Shown: positions 26,566-34,801 of the stretch, one piece after another | Position numbering within the stretch: position 1 is the stretch's first letter | How the letters are laid out: every line of letters starts with the position of its first letter | Source: Thalassoroseus pseudoceratinae | Lineage (GTDB): Bacteria > Planctomycetota > Planctomycetia > Planctomycetales > Planctomycetaceae | Direction: 5' to 3' | Assembly (NCBI RefSeq): GCF_011634775.1 | Contig: NZ_JAALXT010000001.1 | Span: forward strand, 620,001-684,000 | DNA length: 64,000 nt | Notes under the pieces: model-generated | The model's input: only the letters and a program-made list of their open reading frames with translations | What the model was told of the DNA's origin: nothing | Database searches by the model: none | Translations under genes and position numbers: made by a program

Positions 26566-26934
26566 ATGATTCCCCCAACTGTGGGCCGTGTTCCTGAACA
26601 CACTGCCGAGCATGTAAACGAGCAGATTCGTCATCAAACGGAAGAACGGGTCGCCCATCTTGCCGCTGCCGGGCGGGAGGCGATTGACGGGCGTATGGCG
26701 GAACTGAATCAAGAATGGGACATTGAACGGACGCTGGAGGCGAATGCCGCCACTCTGTCGCTGGTTGGGTTGGCGTTGGGAGCCACCGTCAATCGCAAAT
26801 GGTTTCTCTTTCCTGGCGTCATCTCTGCCTTCCTTTTGCAACATGCCGTTCAGGGTTGGTGTCCCCCGTTGCCGGTCTTTCGTCGCATGGGGTTTCGACC
26901 GGCTTCTGAAATCGACTCGAACGGTACGCTCTGA
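26566..26934 (+). CDS. DUF2892 (YgaP-like) inner-membrane protein
   Basis: ATG 26566 is preceded by GGAG at good spacing, and an upstream in-frame start would add 38 unrelated residues. The first about 70 residues are hydrophilic and helical. The C-terminal half has a hydrophobic hairpin (LSLVGLALGATV, FLFPGVISAFLLQHAVQGWCPPLPVF), which fits the DUF2892 domain, including the closing Cys-Pro. DUF2892 domains are often fused or adjacent to rhodaneses. It is the first gene of sulfur locus 2 and probably a membrane accessory protein for sulfane-sulfur handling. Confidence 0.72.
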   Translation: MIPPTVGRVPEHTAEHVNEQIRHQTEERVAHLAAAGREAIDGRMAELNQEWDIERTLEANAATLSLVGLALGATVNRKWFLFPGVISAFLLQHAVQGWCPPLPVFRRMGFRPASEIDSNGTL

Positions 26935-27082
26935 AAGCAATTCGAGGAGATTTCGATCATTTGCAACTGGACGAGCCAGGGCAGCCAAGTCCAGAGCAGG
27001 TCGTTCAAACCATGCGAAAGTAATTCCAGGCAGTAAATGTAAGACTGCCCCTTTTTCAAATTGTATGCGAAGGAGAGCGCTC

Positions 27083-27532
27083 ATGGCAGAGAAGATGAAA
27101 ATCAATGACCAAGTAACGGTGGGACCGCAACCGTCCGATGACGAAATCCGTCAGTTGGGCGACCAGGGCTTCAAGACGGTCGTGAACTTCCGCACGGAAG
27201 GCGAGGACGAGCAACCACTATCTCCCGATGCCGAGGGAGAGAAGGTCAAGTCCGCAGGTATGGAGTACCTGCACATTCCGGTGTCCATGAAGTCGATGGG
27301 ACCGGAACTGGTGGATCAATTCCGTGCAAAATATCCGAATCTCCCCAAGCCCGTGTTCGCCCACTGCAAAAGCGGAAAGCGGGCGGGGGCGATGGTCATG
27401 ATGCACATGGCCGTCGAACAGGGCATGAGCGGCGAACAGACCCTTCAAAAGGCGGAAGAGATGGGTTTCGAGTGCGACAAGCCAGAACTCGAACAGTTTG
27501 TCAAAAATTATGTGGACAACCACGCCAAGTAA
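27083..27532 (+). CDS. DUF442 / beta-lactamase-hydrolase-like phosphatase (BLH domain)
   Basis: ATG 27083 follows GAAGGAG; a longer in-frame reading is not supported. The 149-residue protein matches the Blh domain found fused to persulfide dioxygenases and rhodaneses: VGPQPSDDEIRQLGDQGFKTVVNFRTEGED, then the Cys-based phosphatase loop FAHCKSGKRAGAM (CX5R). The fold is that of dual-specificity phosphatases. In related bacteria this domain accompanies BigR-controlled sulfide detoxification. It stands between the DUF2892 and TauE genes and ahead of the MBL-rhodanese gene, consistent with a role in sulfur oxidation. Its true substrate is unknown. Confidence 0.82.
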   Translation: MAEKMKINDQVTVGPQPSDDEIRQLGDQGFKTVVNFRTEGEDEQPLSPDAEGEKVKSAGMEYLHIPVSMKSMGPELVDQFRAKYPNLPKPVFAHCKSGKRAGAMVMMHMAVEQGMSGEQTLQKAEEMGFECDKPELEQFVKNYVDNHAK

Positions 27533-27553
27533 CCTTTCGCCGAAGGTGTCCTC

Positions 27554-28324
27554 ATGACGGTCGGCACAGGAGTTTCGTTGGCACTGGCCCTAGTCATCGG
27601 TCTGACCCTCGGCGCTTTGGGCGGTGGCGGATCAATCCTCACGCTGCCGGTCTTCGTCTTTGTAGCTGGCATTCCAGCCCAGGAGGCGGTGGCGATGTCG
27701 ATGGTCGTGGTCGGTGGGACGAGTCTGCTCGGTGCGGGCCTTCACTGGCGAAACGGGAACTTCCATATCAAGGCCGCATTGCTATTTGCGGCGACGGGTG
27801 TGATCGGAGCTTATGCCGGATCGTTTTTGACCCACATGGTTTCGCAGCGGGTTTTGTTGGGCATTTTCGCCGCCCTCATGCTCATCACCGGCATGGCCAT
27901 GATTCGCAAACGCCCCGAACAGAAAGAACAACAGCAGTGTCGGTTCTGGCCCTGTCTTTTGATCGGTGCCGCCGTGGGTGTACTGACCGGATTCCTGGGA
28001 GTCGGTGGCGGATTCCTGATTGTTCCAGCCCTGGTGTTATTTGCCGGTATCGAGACGAAAGCCGCCGTGGGATCGTCGTTAGCGATCATCGCCGTGAATG
28101 CAGTCGGTGGATTGGCCGGGCAGTTGCAGCAAGTCTCCCTCAACTGGCAACTGACGGTGATGTTCCTCGGTTTGGCAATGGTCGGCATGTTTGGCGGATT
28201 GTTCGTCGCAGAAAAAGTGCCAAGCGAGTCGCTGTCCAAAGCCTTCGGATGGTTCGTTGTCGTTTTGGCGCTGGTGATCGGCGGCTTGGCGGCGGCAGGA
28301 GTACGCACTACAGCCCTCAACTGA
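27554..28324 (+). CDS. TauE/SafE-family sulfite exporter-like membrane protein
   Basis: The 256-residue product has seven or eight helices and two family repeats, each with a Gly-rich signature: LGALGGGGSILTLPVFVFVAGI near the N-terminus and GFLGVGGGFLIVPALVLFAGI after the midpoint, each followed by KAAVGSSLAIIAVN-type sequence. ATG 27554 follows AAGGTG. TauE/SafE proteins move organosulfur anions or sulfite across the inner membrane. The next gene, 12 bases on, is a persulfide-dioxygenase-like enzyme whose product would be sulfite, so export of that product is the simplest reading. Confidence 0.88.
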   Translation: MTVGTGVSLALALVIGLTLGALGGGGSILTLPVFVFVAGIPAQEAVAMSMVVVGGTSLLGAGLHWRNGNFHIKAALLFAATGVIGAYAGSFLTHMVSQRVLLGIFAALMLITGMAMIRKRPEQKEQQQCRFWPCLLIGAAVGVLTGFLGVGGGFLIVPALVLFAGIETKAAVGSSLAIIAVNAVGGLAGQLQQVSLNWQLTVMFLGLAMVGMFGGLFVAEKVPSESLSKAFGWFVVVLALVIGGLAAAGVRTTALN

Positions 28325-28336
28325 TAGGAGAAAACC

Positions 28337-29743
28337 ATGCAATTTCATCAACGCTTTGTACCGGGTCTGGCCATCGCTTCGTACATCGTGGGAGATGAGA
28401 AGAGTGGCGAAGCCGCCGTCATCGACCCCACCAGAGATGTTGAGGACTTCATTGCCTTCGCCAAGAACAATGATCTGCACATCAAGCACATTATTGAAAC
28501 CCACGTCCACGCTGACTTCGTGTGTGGTTCGAGAGAACTCAAGGCTCGGCTGAACGATGAGCCGACAATCCATTGCTCCGGTTACGGCGGCGATAACTGG
28601 ACCCAGCCCTTTGCCGACGAGTACGTCAAGGAGGGCGACACCATCAAAATGGGGGATGTAAAGTTCGGATTTCAGCATGTTCCAGGCCACACGCCGGAAC
28701 ACATCGCCGTAACCCTGTTCGATACATCTCGCAGCAGCGACACCCCCTGGGTCATGTTTAGTGGCGATTTCCTGTTCGTCGGCGATGTCGGGCGTCCTGA
28801 CCTTTTGGGAGAGGAAGAAAAGACGGAACTGGCTCACCAATTGTACGAGAGCGTTTTCAAGCGGCTCGACGAAATCCCCGACATCACCGAGGTCTATCCC
28901 GCTCATGGTGCAGGCTCATTATGCGGCAAAGCGATTGGTTCCAGGCGGTCTTCCACGGTCGGCTTCGAGCGGCGGTACAACACGGCACTCAAAGAGAAAC
29001 CGGAAGACCAATGGGTGGAAGACCTGCTCAATGAGATGCCGCTTTCACCGCCCTACTTCAAGCAAATGAAACGGGTCAACAAGGAAGGCCCGGCGATCAT
29101 CGGTCCCGAACTTCCTGGTCAAAAACGTTGGGGAGCCAAGCAGGTTCATGAGAGGGTCTGCGACAACTGTTTGATTGTCGATGTTCGGTCGAAGGAATCG
29201 TTCGCCGCCGCCCATATCCCCAATGCGATCAATATCCCGGTCGGAAACAATCTGCCGACATGGGCGGGCTGGGTACTGCCCTACGACCGTCCAATTCTGT
29301 TGATCGCCGAGGAGCCTTCTCAGATCGACTCTGTGGTCACGAATCTGCTGCGGGTCGGGTTTGACGATGTGCAAGGCTATCTCGAAGGCGGCATGGGCTC
29401 TTGGGAGACAGCAGGCTTTCCACTTTCGACCTTGAATACGATGTCGGTTCACGATCTCGACAAGAAGCGGAAGTCGGAGAAGCAATTGACCGTTCTCGAT
29501 GTCCGCACGGACAAAGAGTGGAGTGATGGCCACATCGATGGAGCCTTGCACATTCATGGCGGCACCTTACAAGATCGAGTCGAAGAAATCTCCAAGGACA
29601 AGCCGGTGGCGGTCGTCTGCGGATCGGGCTACCGAGCCTCGATTGCTTCGTCGTTTCTTCAGCGAGAAGGCTTCGAAGATGTCACCAACGTGATTGGTGG
29701 AATGTCGGCTTGGAAAGCAGCAGGTTTACCGACAACCAAATAG
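28337..29743 (+). CDS. MBL-fold persulfide-dioxygenase-like hydrolase with two rhodanese domains (second paralogue)
   Basis: Also 468 residues, with the same layout as the protein at 16625-18031. The MBL part has THVHADFVCGSREL, QHVPGHTPEH, SGDFLFVGDVGRPDLLG and YPAHGAGSLCG. The first rhodanese-like domain (about 255-365) has no active Cys. The second (about 370-465) has VVCGSGYRAS with Cys. ATG 28337 follows AGGAG. The two paralogues differ at many positions, so they are old duplicates or separately acquired. It is linked to TauE upstream by 12 bases. Likely activity: oxidation of low-molecular-weight persulfide to sulfite, with sulfur transfer by the rhodanese. Confidence 0.88.
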   Translation: MQFHQRFVPGLAIASYIVGDEKSGEAAVIDPTRDVEDFIAFAKNNDLHIKHIIETHVHADFVCGSRELKARLNDEPTIHCSGYGGDNWTQPFADEYVKEGDTIKMGDVKFGFQHVPGHTPEHIAVTLFDTSRSSDTPWVMFSGDFLFVGDVGRPDLLGEEEKTELAHQLYESVFKRLDEIPDITEVYPAHGAGSLCGKAIGSRRSSTVGFERRYNTALKEKPEDQWVEDLLNEMPLSPPYFKQMKRVNKEGPAIIGPELPGQKRWGAKQVHERVCDNCLIVDVRSKESFAAAHIPNAINIPVGNNLPTWAGWVLPYDRPILLIAEEPSQIDSVVTNLLRVGFDDVQGYLEGGMGSWETAGFPLSTLNTMSVHDLDKKRKSEKQLTVLDVRTDKEWSDGHIDGALHIHGGTLQDRVEEISKDKPVAVVCGSGYRASIASSFLQREGFEDVTNVIGGMSAWKAAGLPTTK

Positions 29744-29774
29744 ACCACGCAGGATTGGAGGGAGAGAATACAAC

Positions 29775-30629
29775 ATGGAGATGGCGATCCCGATTACAGC
29801 AGCTTCGGTTTTCGTAGCTCTTTTTCTGATCGAGCGGTTCCTGCCTCTGCGGCAGTCCACTCGCTCGCTGTGGCACCGTCTCCTTATCAATCTCGTGATT
29901 ACTGGGCTGGCATTTGCTGTGGCCGCACTTCTTGTGCGACCGAGCATCTCTTGGGGATTGGGGACAGGAGCCTCGCATGTCGGACTGCTAAAGTTCACAA
30001 ACCTGCCCTATTGGGGCGAGTTGGTGATTGGATTCTTGTTGCTCGACCTGTCGTTTTACTACTGGCACCTTCTGAACCATCGGGTGGCGTTTCTGTGGCG
30101 GTTTCATAACGTCCATCACATTGACCCCGACCTGGATGTCTCAACGGCCTTCCGGTTTCATTTTGGCGAAATAGCATTCTCGGCCCTCTTCCGAATTATG
30201 CAGATCACATTGATCGGTGTTTCGCTGGAAACCTACCTCATCTATGAGTTGGCATTCACCACAAACACGATTTTCCATCACAGCAATGTGAAGTTGCCTT
30301 TAGGATTCGAGCGGTGGCTGAGTCTTGTGTTGGTCACCCCACGAATGCACGGCATTCACCACTCACAAGTCGAAGCCGAAACCAAGTCGAACTTCTCGGT
30401 GGTGCTGCCGTGGTGGGACTGGCTGCACCGCAGTCTGCGGCTGAATGTGCCGCAAGACCGCATCAAGATCGGCGTGCCTGCCTACACGCAACCAGAGGAT
30501 AATCACCTATGGAACACGTTCGTCTTGCCTTTTCGTCGCCAGCGAGATTATTGGAACTCGCAACATAAACAAGTGGTGGATCAACATCCCCCACCCTCAG
30601 CAATAGAAGAAACGACTCTCGCCAAATGA
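29775..30629 (+). CDS. Sterol desaturase / fatty acid hydroxylase-family membrane diiron protein
   Basis: ATG 29775 follows GGAGGGAG. Several helices surround the His boxes of the superfamily: HLLNH, HNVHH (in WRFHNVHHIDPD) and, late, MHGIHHS, which coordinate two irons. About 284 residues, standard for the family. Members hydroxylate or desaturate lipid chains using O2. Its place inside a sulfur operon is common in planctomycetes and some proteobacteria, but the lipid substrate and link to sulfur are unknown. 31 bases follow the MBL gene stop. Confidence 0.82.
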   Translation: MEMAIPITAASVFVALFLIERFLPLRQSTRSLWHRLLINLVITGLAFAVAALLVRPSISWGLGTGASHVGLLKFTNLPYWGELVIGFLLLDLSFYYWHLLNHRVAFLWRFHNVHHIDPDLDVSTAFRFHFGEIAFSALFRIMQITLIGVSLETYLIYELAFTTNTIFHHSNVKLPLGFERWLSLVLVTPRMHGIHHSQVEAETKSNFSVVLPWWDWLHRSLRLNVPQDRIKIGVPAYTQPEDNHLWNTFVLPFRRQRDYWNSQHKQVVDQHPPPSAIEETTLAK

Positions 30630-30661
30630 CAGTCCCTCTTTCCCATTACAAGGAGAAACTC

Positions 30662-31237
30662 GTGAAAACTTTGAATCTGATGATTGCTATGGCATTGTTG
30701 ATTGGTACGACAGCAAGTGCTGCCGACCCCACCGGAGAACCGACCTACGAGCATCCTGTCATCAAGGATCATGGCGGTATCGTGGTGCTGCCGGAAGCGG
30801 CGCACCAGCCCAAGAAAAACTCGAAAGTATTACTTGATATTACAGCGGATGGCAAATCCGGCAGTGTCATCAAGGGTTTTGACCGAGCCGCCTTGATTCT
30901 CAATCAATACACCGAGGCGGGAGCAGGCATCGACAACGGTTTCAAAATGGCAATCATCTTGCACGGCCCCGCCACCAAAGCCGCCTTGTCCCACAAAGGC
31001 TATGCGAAGCACACCAATTCCTATCTGATCGACAAAGGAAAGACAAATAATCCCAACCTGAAATTGATGGCCAAGCTCAAGGAAGCGGGTGTCGAGATTT
31101 TTGTCTGTGGGCAAGCTCTTGCACACCACGGCTATGCCACAGATGAAGTGGCATCGGAAGTCAAAGTGGCTGTCTCAGCGGCAACCGTCAACATCAATCT
31201 CCAGATGGACGGCTATGCCTATATCCCGTTCAAGTAA
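30662..31237 (+). CDS. Exported DsrE-family protein
   Basis: GTG 30662 is chosen because AAGGAG stands 7 bases before it and because it opens on a signal peptide (KTLNLMIAMALLIGTTASAADP). The body has the DsrE/DsrF-like fold: KVLLDITADGKSG, AAILNQYTEAG-type helix, MAIILHGPATKAAL, and VEIFVCGQALAHHGY, whose Cys is the site expected for sulfur transfer in DsrE proteins. Periplasmic DsrE-like proteins are thought to carry persulfide sulfur. It sits between the desaturase-like gene and the 5'-nucleotidase-family gene. Confidence 0.82.
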   Translation: MKTLNLMIAMALLIGTTASAADPTGEPTYEHPVIKDHGGIVVLPEAAHQPKKNSKVLLDITADGKSGSVIKGFDRAALILNQYTEAGAGIDNGFKMAIILHGPATKAALSHKGYAKHTNSYLIDKGKTNNPNLKLMAKLKEAGVEIFVCGQALAHHGYATDEVASEVKVAVSAATVNINLQMDGYAYIPFK

Positions 31238-31252
31238 TTGGCGTTCAGAACC

Positions 31253-32842
31253 ATGCGAACCATATTCCTCAGTCTCCTGCTCACTGGATGGTTCTGTCCA
31301 TCCAGTGAGGCAGAGGAGAAAGACGAAACAAGTCATCCAACCGTGGTGACGATTCTTCACACCTGCGACTTTCATGGTCGGCATCTTCCGTTTGTGGTCG
31401 TTCCCAGAGATGCCACATCCCAAACCGGTAACCCTCAGCAACCGGACAACCGTTTTCAGGGGGAGGGTCGGATTGGCGGATTCGAAGCCTTGGCAGCAGC
31501 GGTCGAGAGAATTCGGAAAAAGCGAGGCGAACAGAACGTCTTGCTTCTCCACGCAGGCGACACCTTTAGTGATGACCTCTTGGGAAATCTGACTCAGGGC
31601 GAAGCCGTTATCCGTATGATGAATGCTGTAACCTACGACTACATGGCTCTCGGCAACCATGATTTTGACTACGGCATCAAACAAACTCGCCACCTTCAAG
31701 AGCTTGCCACCTTCCCCATGCGAGGAGCGAACATTGTCGAGGAAGAAACACTAGAACCCTTCTTGGGCCAGTCCTTCAAGATATTCCAAGTAGACGATCT
31801 GAAGGTCGCTGTGCTGGCTCTTGGTTACCACAACACTCACCAGACCACGGCACCGAAGAACGTCCACGGCCTTCGGTTCACAAGCGGTATTGAAGCCGCT
31901 CGCCGCTACATTCCCAAACTTCGCCGAGAAGCAGATGTGGTCGTGATTCTGTCTCACCAAGGCACAGCGGTGGACAAGTTACTGGCAGAGGAGGTAGACG
32001 GAATCGACCTGATTGTGGGCGGACATTCTCACGACCGCTTGCATCCGGCAATCACTGTCAATGAAACCAAAATTGTCCAGGCCATGTCGGACACAGCGGC
32101 TCTTGGTGAAGTTCGCATTAGCCTTGTCGAGGGAAAGATCACAAAGATCGAAGACGAGCTTCATTTACTCTGGGAACGGGATTTCTCGAATCAAAGCATG
32201 GCAATGCTGATTTCTCACCTTCGCCAACCGCATCGAGAGAAACTGGAAGAAGTCATTGGAACAGCAAAAAACTCAATCCATAGACAATACAAGTACGAGA
32301 GTCCGTTTGATGTGCTTGTCGCCGACTTACTTCGTCAGCAGACGAAAGCTGATGTCGCCTTGCTGCCCGGTGTCGGATATGGAGTCACATTGCCTCAAGG
32401 AAAGGTGACTCGTGAAGACCTTTACACGTTGCTGCCTCATCCGGTCAAACTCGCCACATTTCGACTCAAGGGCCGACAAATTCAAAACCTTTTGGAGCAA
32501 TCCGCAACTAACCTGTCAGCCGAGAACCCACTGGATCGTGTGGGCGGACTCATCCAGACATCAGGAATGACATGGACGATTGACTTCACCCGCACAAAAG
32601 GAAACCGGATTCGTGATGTGCGAATCAAAGGACTTCCGTTGAGAATGAACAAGTCCTATCGAGTCGTCTCGCACAGCGGCATGTTGAACGGCATTCATCG
32701 TTACGGCGAAATACGAAAAGCGGAAGAAGTCCACATCCGTGACGAGAAAATTGTGGACCTTGTGGAACACCAATTCCAACGATCTGAATCAATTTCTGCT
32801 CCCCAAACTTCACAAATCAAACGGATTGCAAACCCAGGCTAA
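31253..32842 (+). CDS. Secreted 5'-nucleotidase/SoxB-like metallophosphoesterase
   Basis: From ATG 31253 a signal peptide (MRTIFLSLLLTGWFCPSSEA) precedes a calcineurin-like domain: LHTCDFHGRHLP, LLHAGDTFSDDL, ALGNHDFDYG, VILSHQG and VGGHSHDR are the five metal-binding blocks. The C-terminal 5_nucleotid domain begins near 335 (SPFDVLVADLLRQQTKADVALLPG). The family includes UshA (nucleotide hydrolysis) and SoxB (thiosulfohydrolase). The GNHDFDYG block is of the nucleotidase kind, not SoxB's GHWEFTYG, so SoxB activity is not supported. The position between DsrE and the TsdA-like cytochrome still makes a sulfur role worth keeping open. Confidence 0.82.
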   Translation: MRTIFLSLLLTGWFCPSSEAEEKDETSHPTVVTILHTCDFHGRHLPFVVVPRDATSQTGNPQQPDNRFQGEGRIGGFEALAAAVERIRKKRGEQNVLLLHAGDTFSDDLLGNLTQGEAVIRMMNAVTYDYMALGNHDFDYGIKQTRHLQELATFPMRGANIVEEETLEPFLGQSFKIFQVDDLKVAVLALGYHNTHQTTAPKNVHGLRFTSGIEAARRYIPKLRREADVVVILSHQGTAVDKLLAEEVDGIDLIVGGHSHDRLHPAITVNETKIVQAMSDTAALGEVRISLVEGKITKIEDELHLLWERDFSNQSMAMLISHLRQPHREKLEEVIGTAKNSIHRQYKYESPFDVLVADLLRQQTKADVALLPGVGYGVTLPQGKVTREDLYTLLPHPVKLATFRLKGRQIQNLLEQSATNLSAENPLDRVGGLIQTSGMTWTIDFTRTKGNRIRDVRIKGLPLRMNKSYRVVSHSGMLNGIHRYGEIRKAEEVHIRDEKIVDLVEHQFQRSESISAPQTSQIKRIANPG

Positions 32843-32913
32843 CATATGACTACCTATTGTCTGGTGTAAACACAATTGAAGCAGTAACTGCTTTGCCGAA
32901 GAAGGAACCGACA

Positions 32914-33753
32914 ATGCAAAGACACAACCATAGGTTTCTAACCTTGCTGATTTTCAGCTTACTAGCTTTTGGAGCATCCGCCCTGCTGCATTCGGCAGAG
33001 AATAGGAAGGGTGATAATTGGACGCCACAAACTTCACTCCCACCTGGCGAACTAGGCAAGGTCGTTGCTCTCGGCAAAGAGATTGTTCAAAACACCGGCG
33101 AACATCCCCTTTCAAAGCCGTATGTCAACAACGCTCTCACTTGTAGTTCATGCCATCTGGATGCTGGGACCGACCCAAAGGGGGCGACGTTTCTCGACAT
33201 CGCCTCGGCCTATCCGGCATGGTCGCCTCGTGAGAAGCGAGTCATCACGCTCGAAGATCGGGTCTTGAATTGTTTCATGCGAAGCATGAACGGTGTACGA
33301 CCTCCCAATGGAAGCAAGGTGTCGGTTGCGGTGACGGCCTACATCACTTGGCTGTCGAGTGGGAGTCGAATCCGCATGAATCCCCAAAAGCCGCTCGGCC
33401 CGCATCATGTTCCGCCGCTCAAAATCAATCCGAAGCAGGCCGACCTCGGTCGAGGCAAGACTTTGTTCGCCCAAAAATGTGCGGATTGTCATGGGGAGGG
33501 TGGACAAGGCACGGATGAAGGTCCACCGACTTGGGGACCACGATCCTACAACGACGGTGCTGGCCTGTCTCGGAACGAAAAACTGGCAGCCTGGCTGAAG
33601 GTCGCCATGCCGCTCGGCGACCCCAGCCTCTCCGAACAGGAGGCTTTGGACATCGCCGCTTTTGTCAACTCGCATGAGAGACCAAAGTTTGTTCTCGAAG
33701 ACCATCTCCCCAAAGCCGAGAAGTTGGGCGAATACAACGCAGAGCCTCAGTAA
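32914..33753 (+). CDS. tsdA: TsdA-like diheme thiosulfate dehydrogenase
   Basis: ATG 32914 follows GAAGGA and opens on an exported N-terminus (TLLIFSLLAFGASALLHSAE). Two c-type heme sites are visible: CSSCH (about 69-73) and CADCH (about 190-194). Between them is TLEDRVLNCFMRSMNGVRPP, the TsdA block whose Cys is the unusual axial ligand of the active heme in known thiosulfate dehydrogenases. About 279 residues, the normal length. The enzyme joins two thiosulfates to tetrathionate (or the reverse) in the periplasm and passes electrons to a cytochrome. It lies in an operon with YeeE transport genes downstream. Confidence 0.85.
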   Translation: MQRHNHRFLTLLIFSLLAFGASALLHSAENRKGDNWTPQTSLPPGELGKVVALGKEIVQNTGEHPLSKPYVNNALTCSSCHLDAGTDPKGATFLDIASAYPAWSPREKRVITLEDRVLNCFMRSMNGVRPPNGSKVSVAVTAYITWLSSGSRIRMNPQKPLGPHHVPPLKINPKQADLGRGKTLFAQKCADCHGEGGQGTDEGPPTWGPRSYNDGAGLSRNEKLAAWLKVAMPLGDPSLSEQEALDIAAFVNSHERPKFVLEDHLPKAEKLGEYNAEPQ

Positions 33754-33796
33754 ACTCAAAGCAAATGGTCCATTTTCAGAAATGGAGAACTTCAAC

Positions 33797-34330
33797 ATGA
33801 AACGCTTGATAACTGCGACCTCCTGGTCGCCATACCTCGTCGGTGCAGGAATCGGCATCCTCAGTTGGTTCGCCTTCCTGACAGCCGATCATCCCTTAGG
33901 AATTACGACGGCGTTTGAGAATACAGCGGCACTCACCGGGAAAGCCGTGGCCCCTCCTATGGCCGAAACGAACAGCTATTTCGAGAAAGAATCGCCCAAG
34001 GTTGGTTGGGAGTGGATGCTCGTTCTCGGCGTCTTCATCGGTGCCTTCGTCAGTTCCAAAGCATCAGGGGATCGGAATGCTCCCGCAGTCCCACCCCTTT
34101 GGCAAAAACGCTTTGGTTCATCCAAGGGCAAACGATATGCGGCGGCTTTCCTGGGAGGAGCGTTGATGCTTTTCGGCGCTCGCATGGCTCAGGGCTGCAC
34201 CAGCGGCCACGGGATCAGCGGCACGCTGCAACTGGCCGCATCAAGCTGGCTATTTGCGATCATCATTTTTGCCACGGGAATCGCCACGGCATTTGTCCTG
34301 TACGGTCGGGAGGAACACAGCCATGTTTGA
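33797..34330 (+). CDS. YeeE/YedE-family membrane protein, sulfur locus 2
   Basis: ATG 33797 is preceded by GGAG. The 177-residue protein has about four helices and the signature GARMAQGCTSGHGISGTLQLA, the same as in locus 1. It ends by overlapping the next gene by 8 bases. It differs from the locus-1 copy by lacking the signal-like N-terminus and having a shorter first loop. Likely one half of a thiosulfate or sulfur channel. Confidence 0.85.
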   Translation: MKRLITATSWSPYLVGAGIGILSWFAFLTADHPLGITTAFENTAALTGKAVAPPMAETNSYFEKESPKVGWEWMLVLGVFIGAFVSSKASGDRNAPAVPPLWQKRFGSSKGKRYAAAFLGGALMLFGARMAQGCTSGHGISGTLQLAASSWLFAIIIFATGIATAFVLYGREEHSHV

Positions 34331-34801
34331 TCCGATCTGGAAACTCGCACTTGGATTGTTCACCGGCATCCTCTTTGGGGGGCTACTTCAGAAAGGCCGT
34401 GTGGCCAAGTATCAGGTGATTCTCGGCCAGTTCTTGCTCAGGGATTGGACCGTTGTGAAGATCATGGGGACTGCCGTAGTCGTGGGAGCCGTGGGGATTT
34501 ATGCCCTCTTGCCGACTGATGCGGTTTCACTGCATCTCAAGCCGTTGGCTTGGGGCGGAATTATCTTCGGTGGTCTTTGCTTCGGTATCGGAATGGCGGT
34601 CCTCGGTTACTGCCCTGGCACCGGAGTTGCCGCTTGTGGTGAGGGCCGGAAAGACGCTGTTGCGGGGTCGTCGGGATGTTGTTCGGGGCGGGCGTCTATG
34701 TCGCCGTTTATCCGCCTCTGAAGGCGTTCATCGAGCGGTTCGGAGATGCAGGGAAGATCACGCTGCCGGAAATCACCGACGCCAACCCTTCGGTTCCGTA
34801 G
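34323..34801 (+). pseudogene. YeeE/YedE-family (DUF6691) gene, frameshifted and cut at its end
   Basis: Translation from ATG 34323 gives a good DUF6691 N-terminus (ILFGGLLQKGRVAKYQVILG, GYCPGTGVAACGEGRKD) up to the G-run at 34664-34667. There the frame shifts: adding one G restores VVGMLFGAGVYVAVYPPLKA, then ERFGDAGKITLPEITDANP, matching the locus-1 protein. The restored frame ends with PSVP and TAG, and those last five codons are exactly the 15-bp repeat, so the final membrane helix seen in locus 1 is missing. Without the correction the protein stops at 34721 with a nonsense tail. A sequencing error in the G-run is possible. Confidence 0.8.

Noticed and set aside
27472-28398. A 308-residue frame overlapping the TauE gene
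   Set aside because: It is an out-of-frame reading rich in Arg and Cys over a clear TauE/SafE gene.
31253-32842. Calling the metallophosphoesterase SoxB
   Set aside because: The active-site blocks are of 5'-nucleotidase type (GNHDFDYG) and no other sox genes are present.
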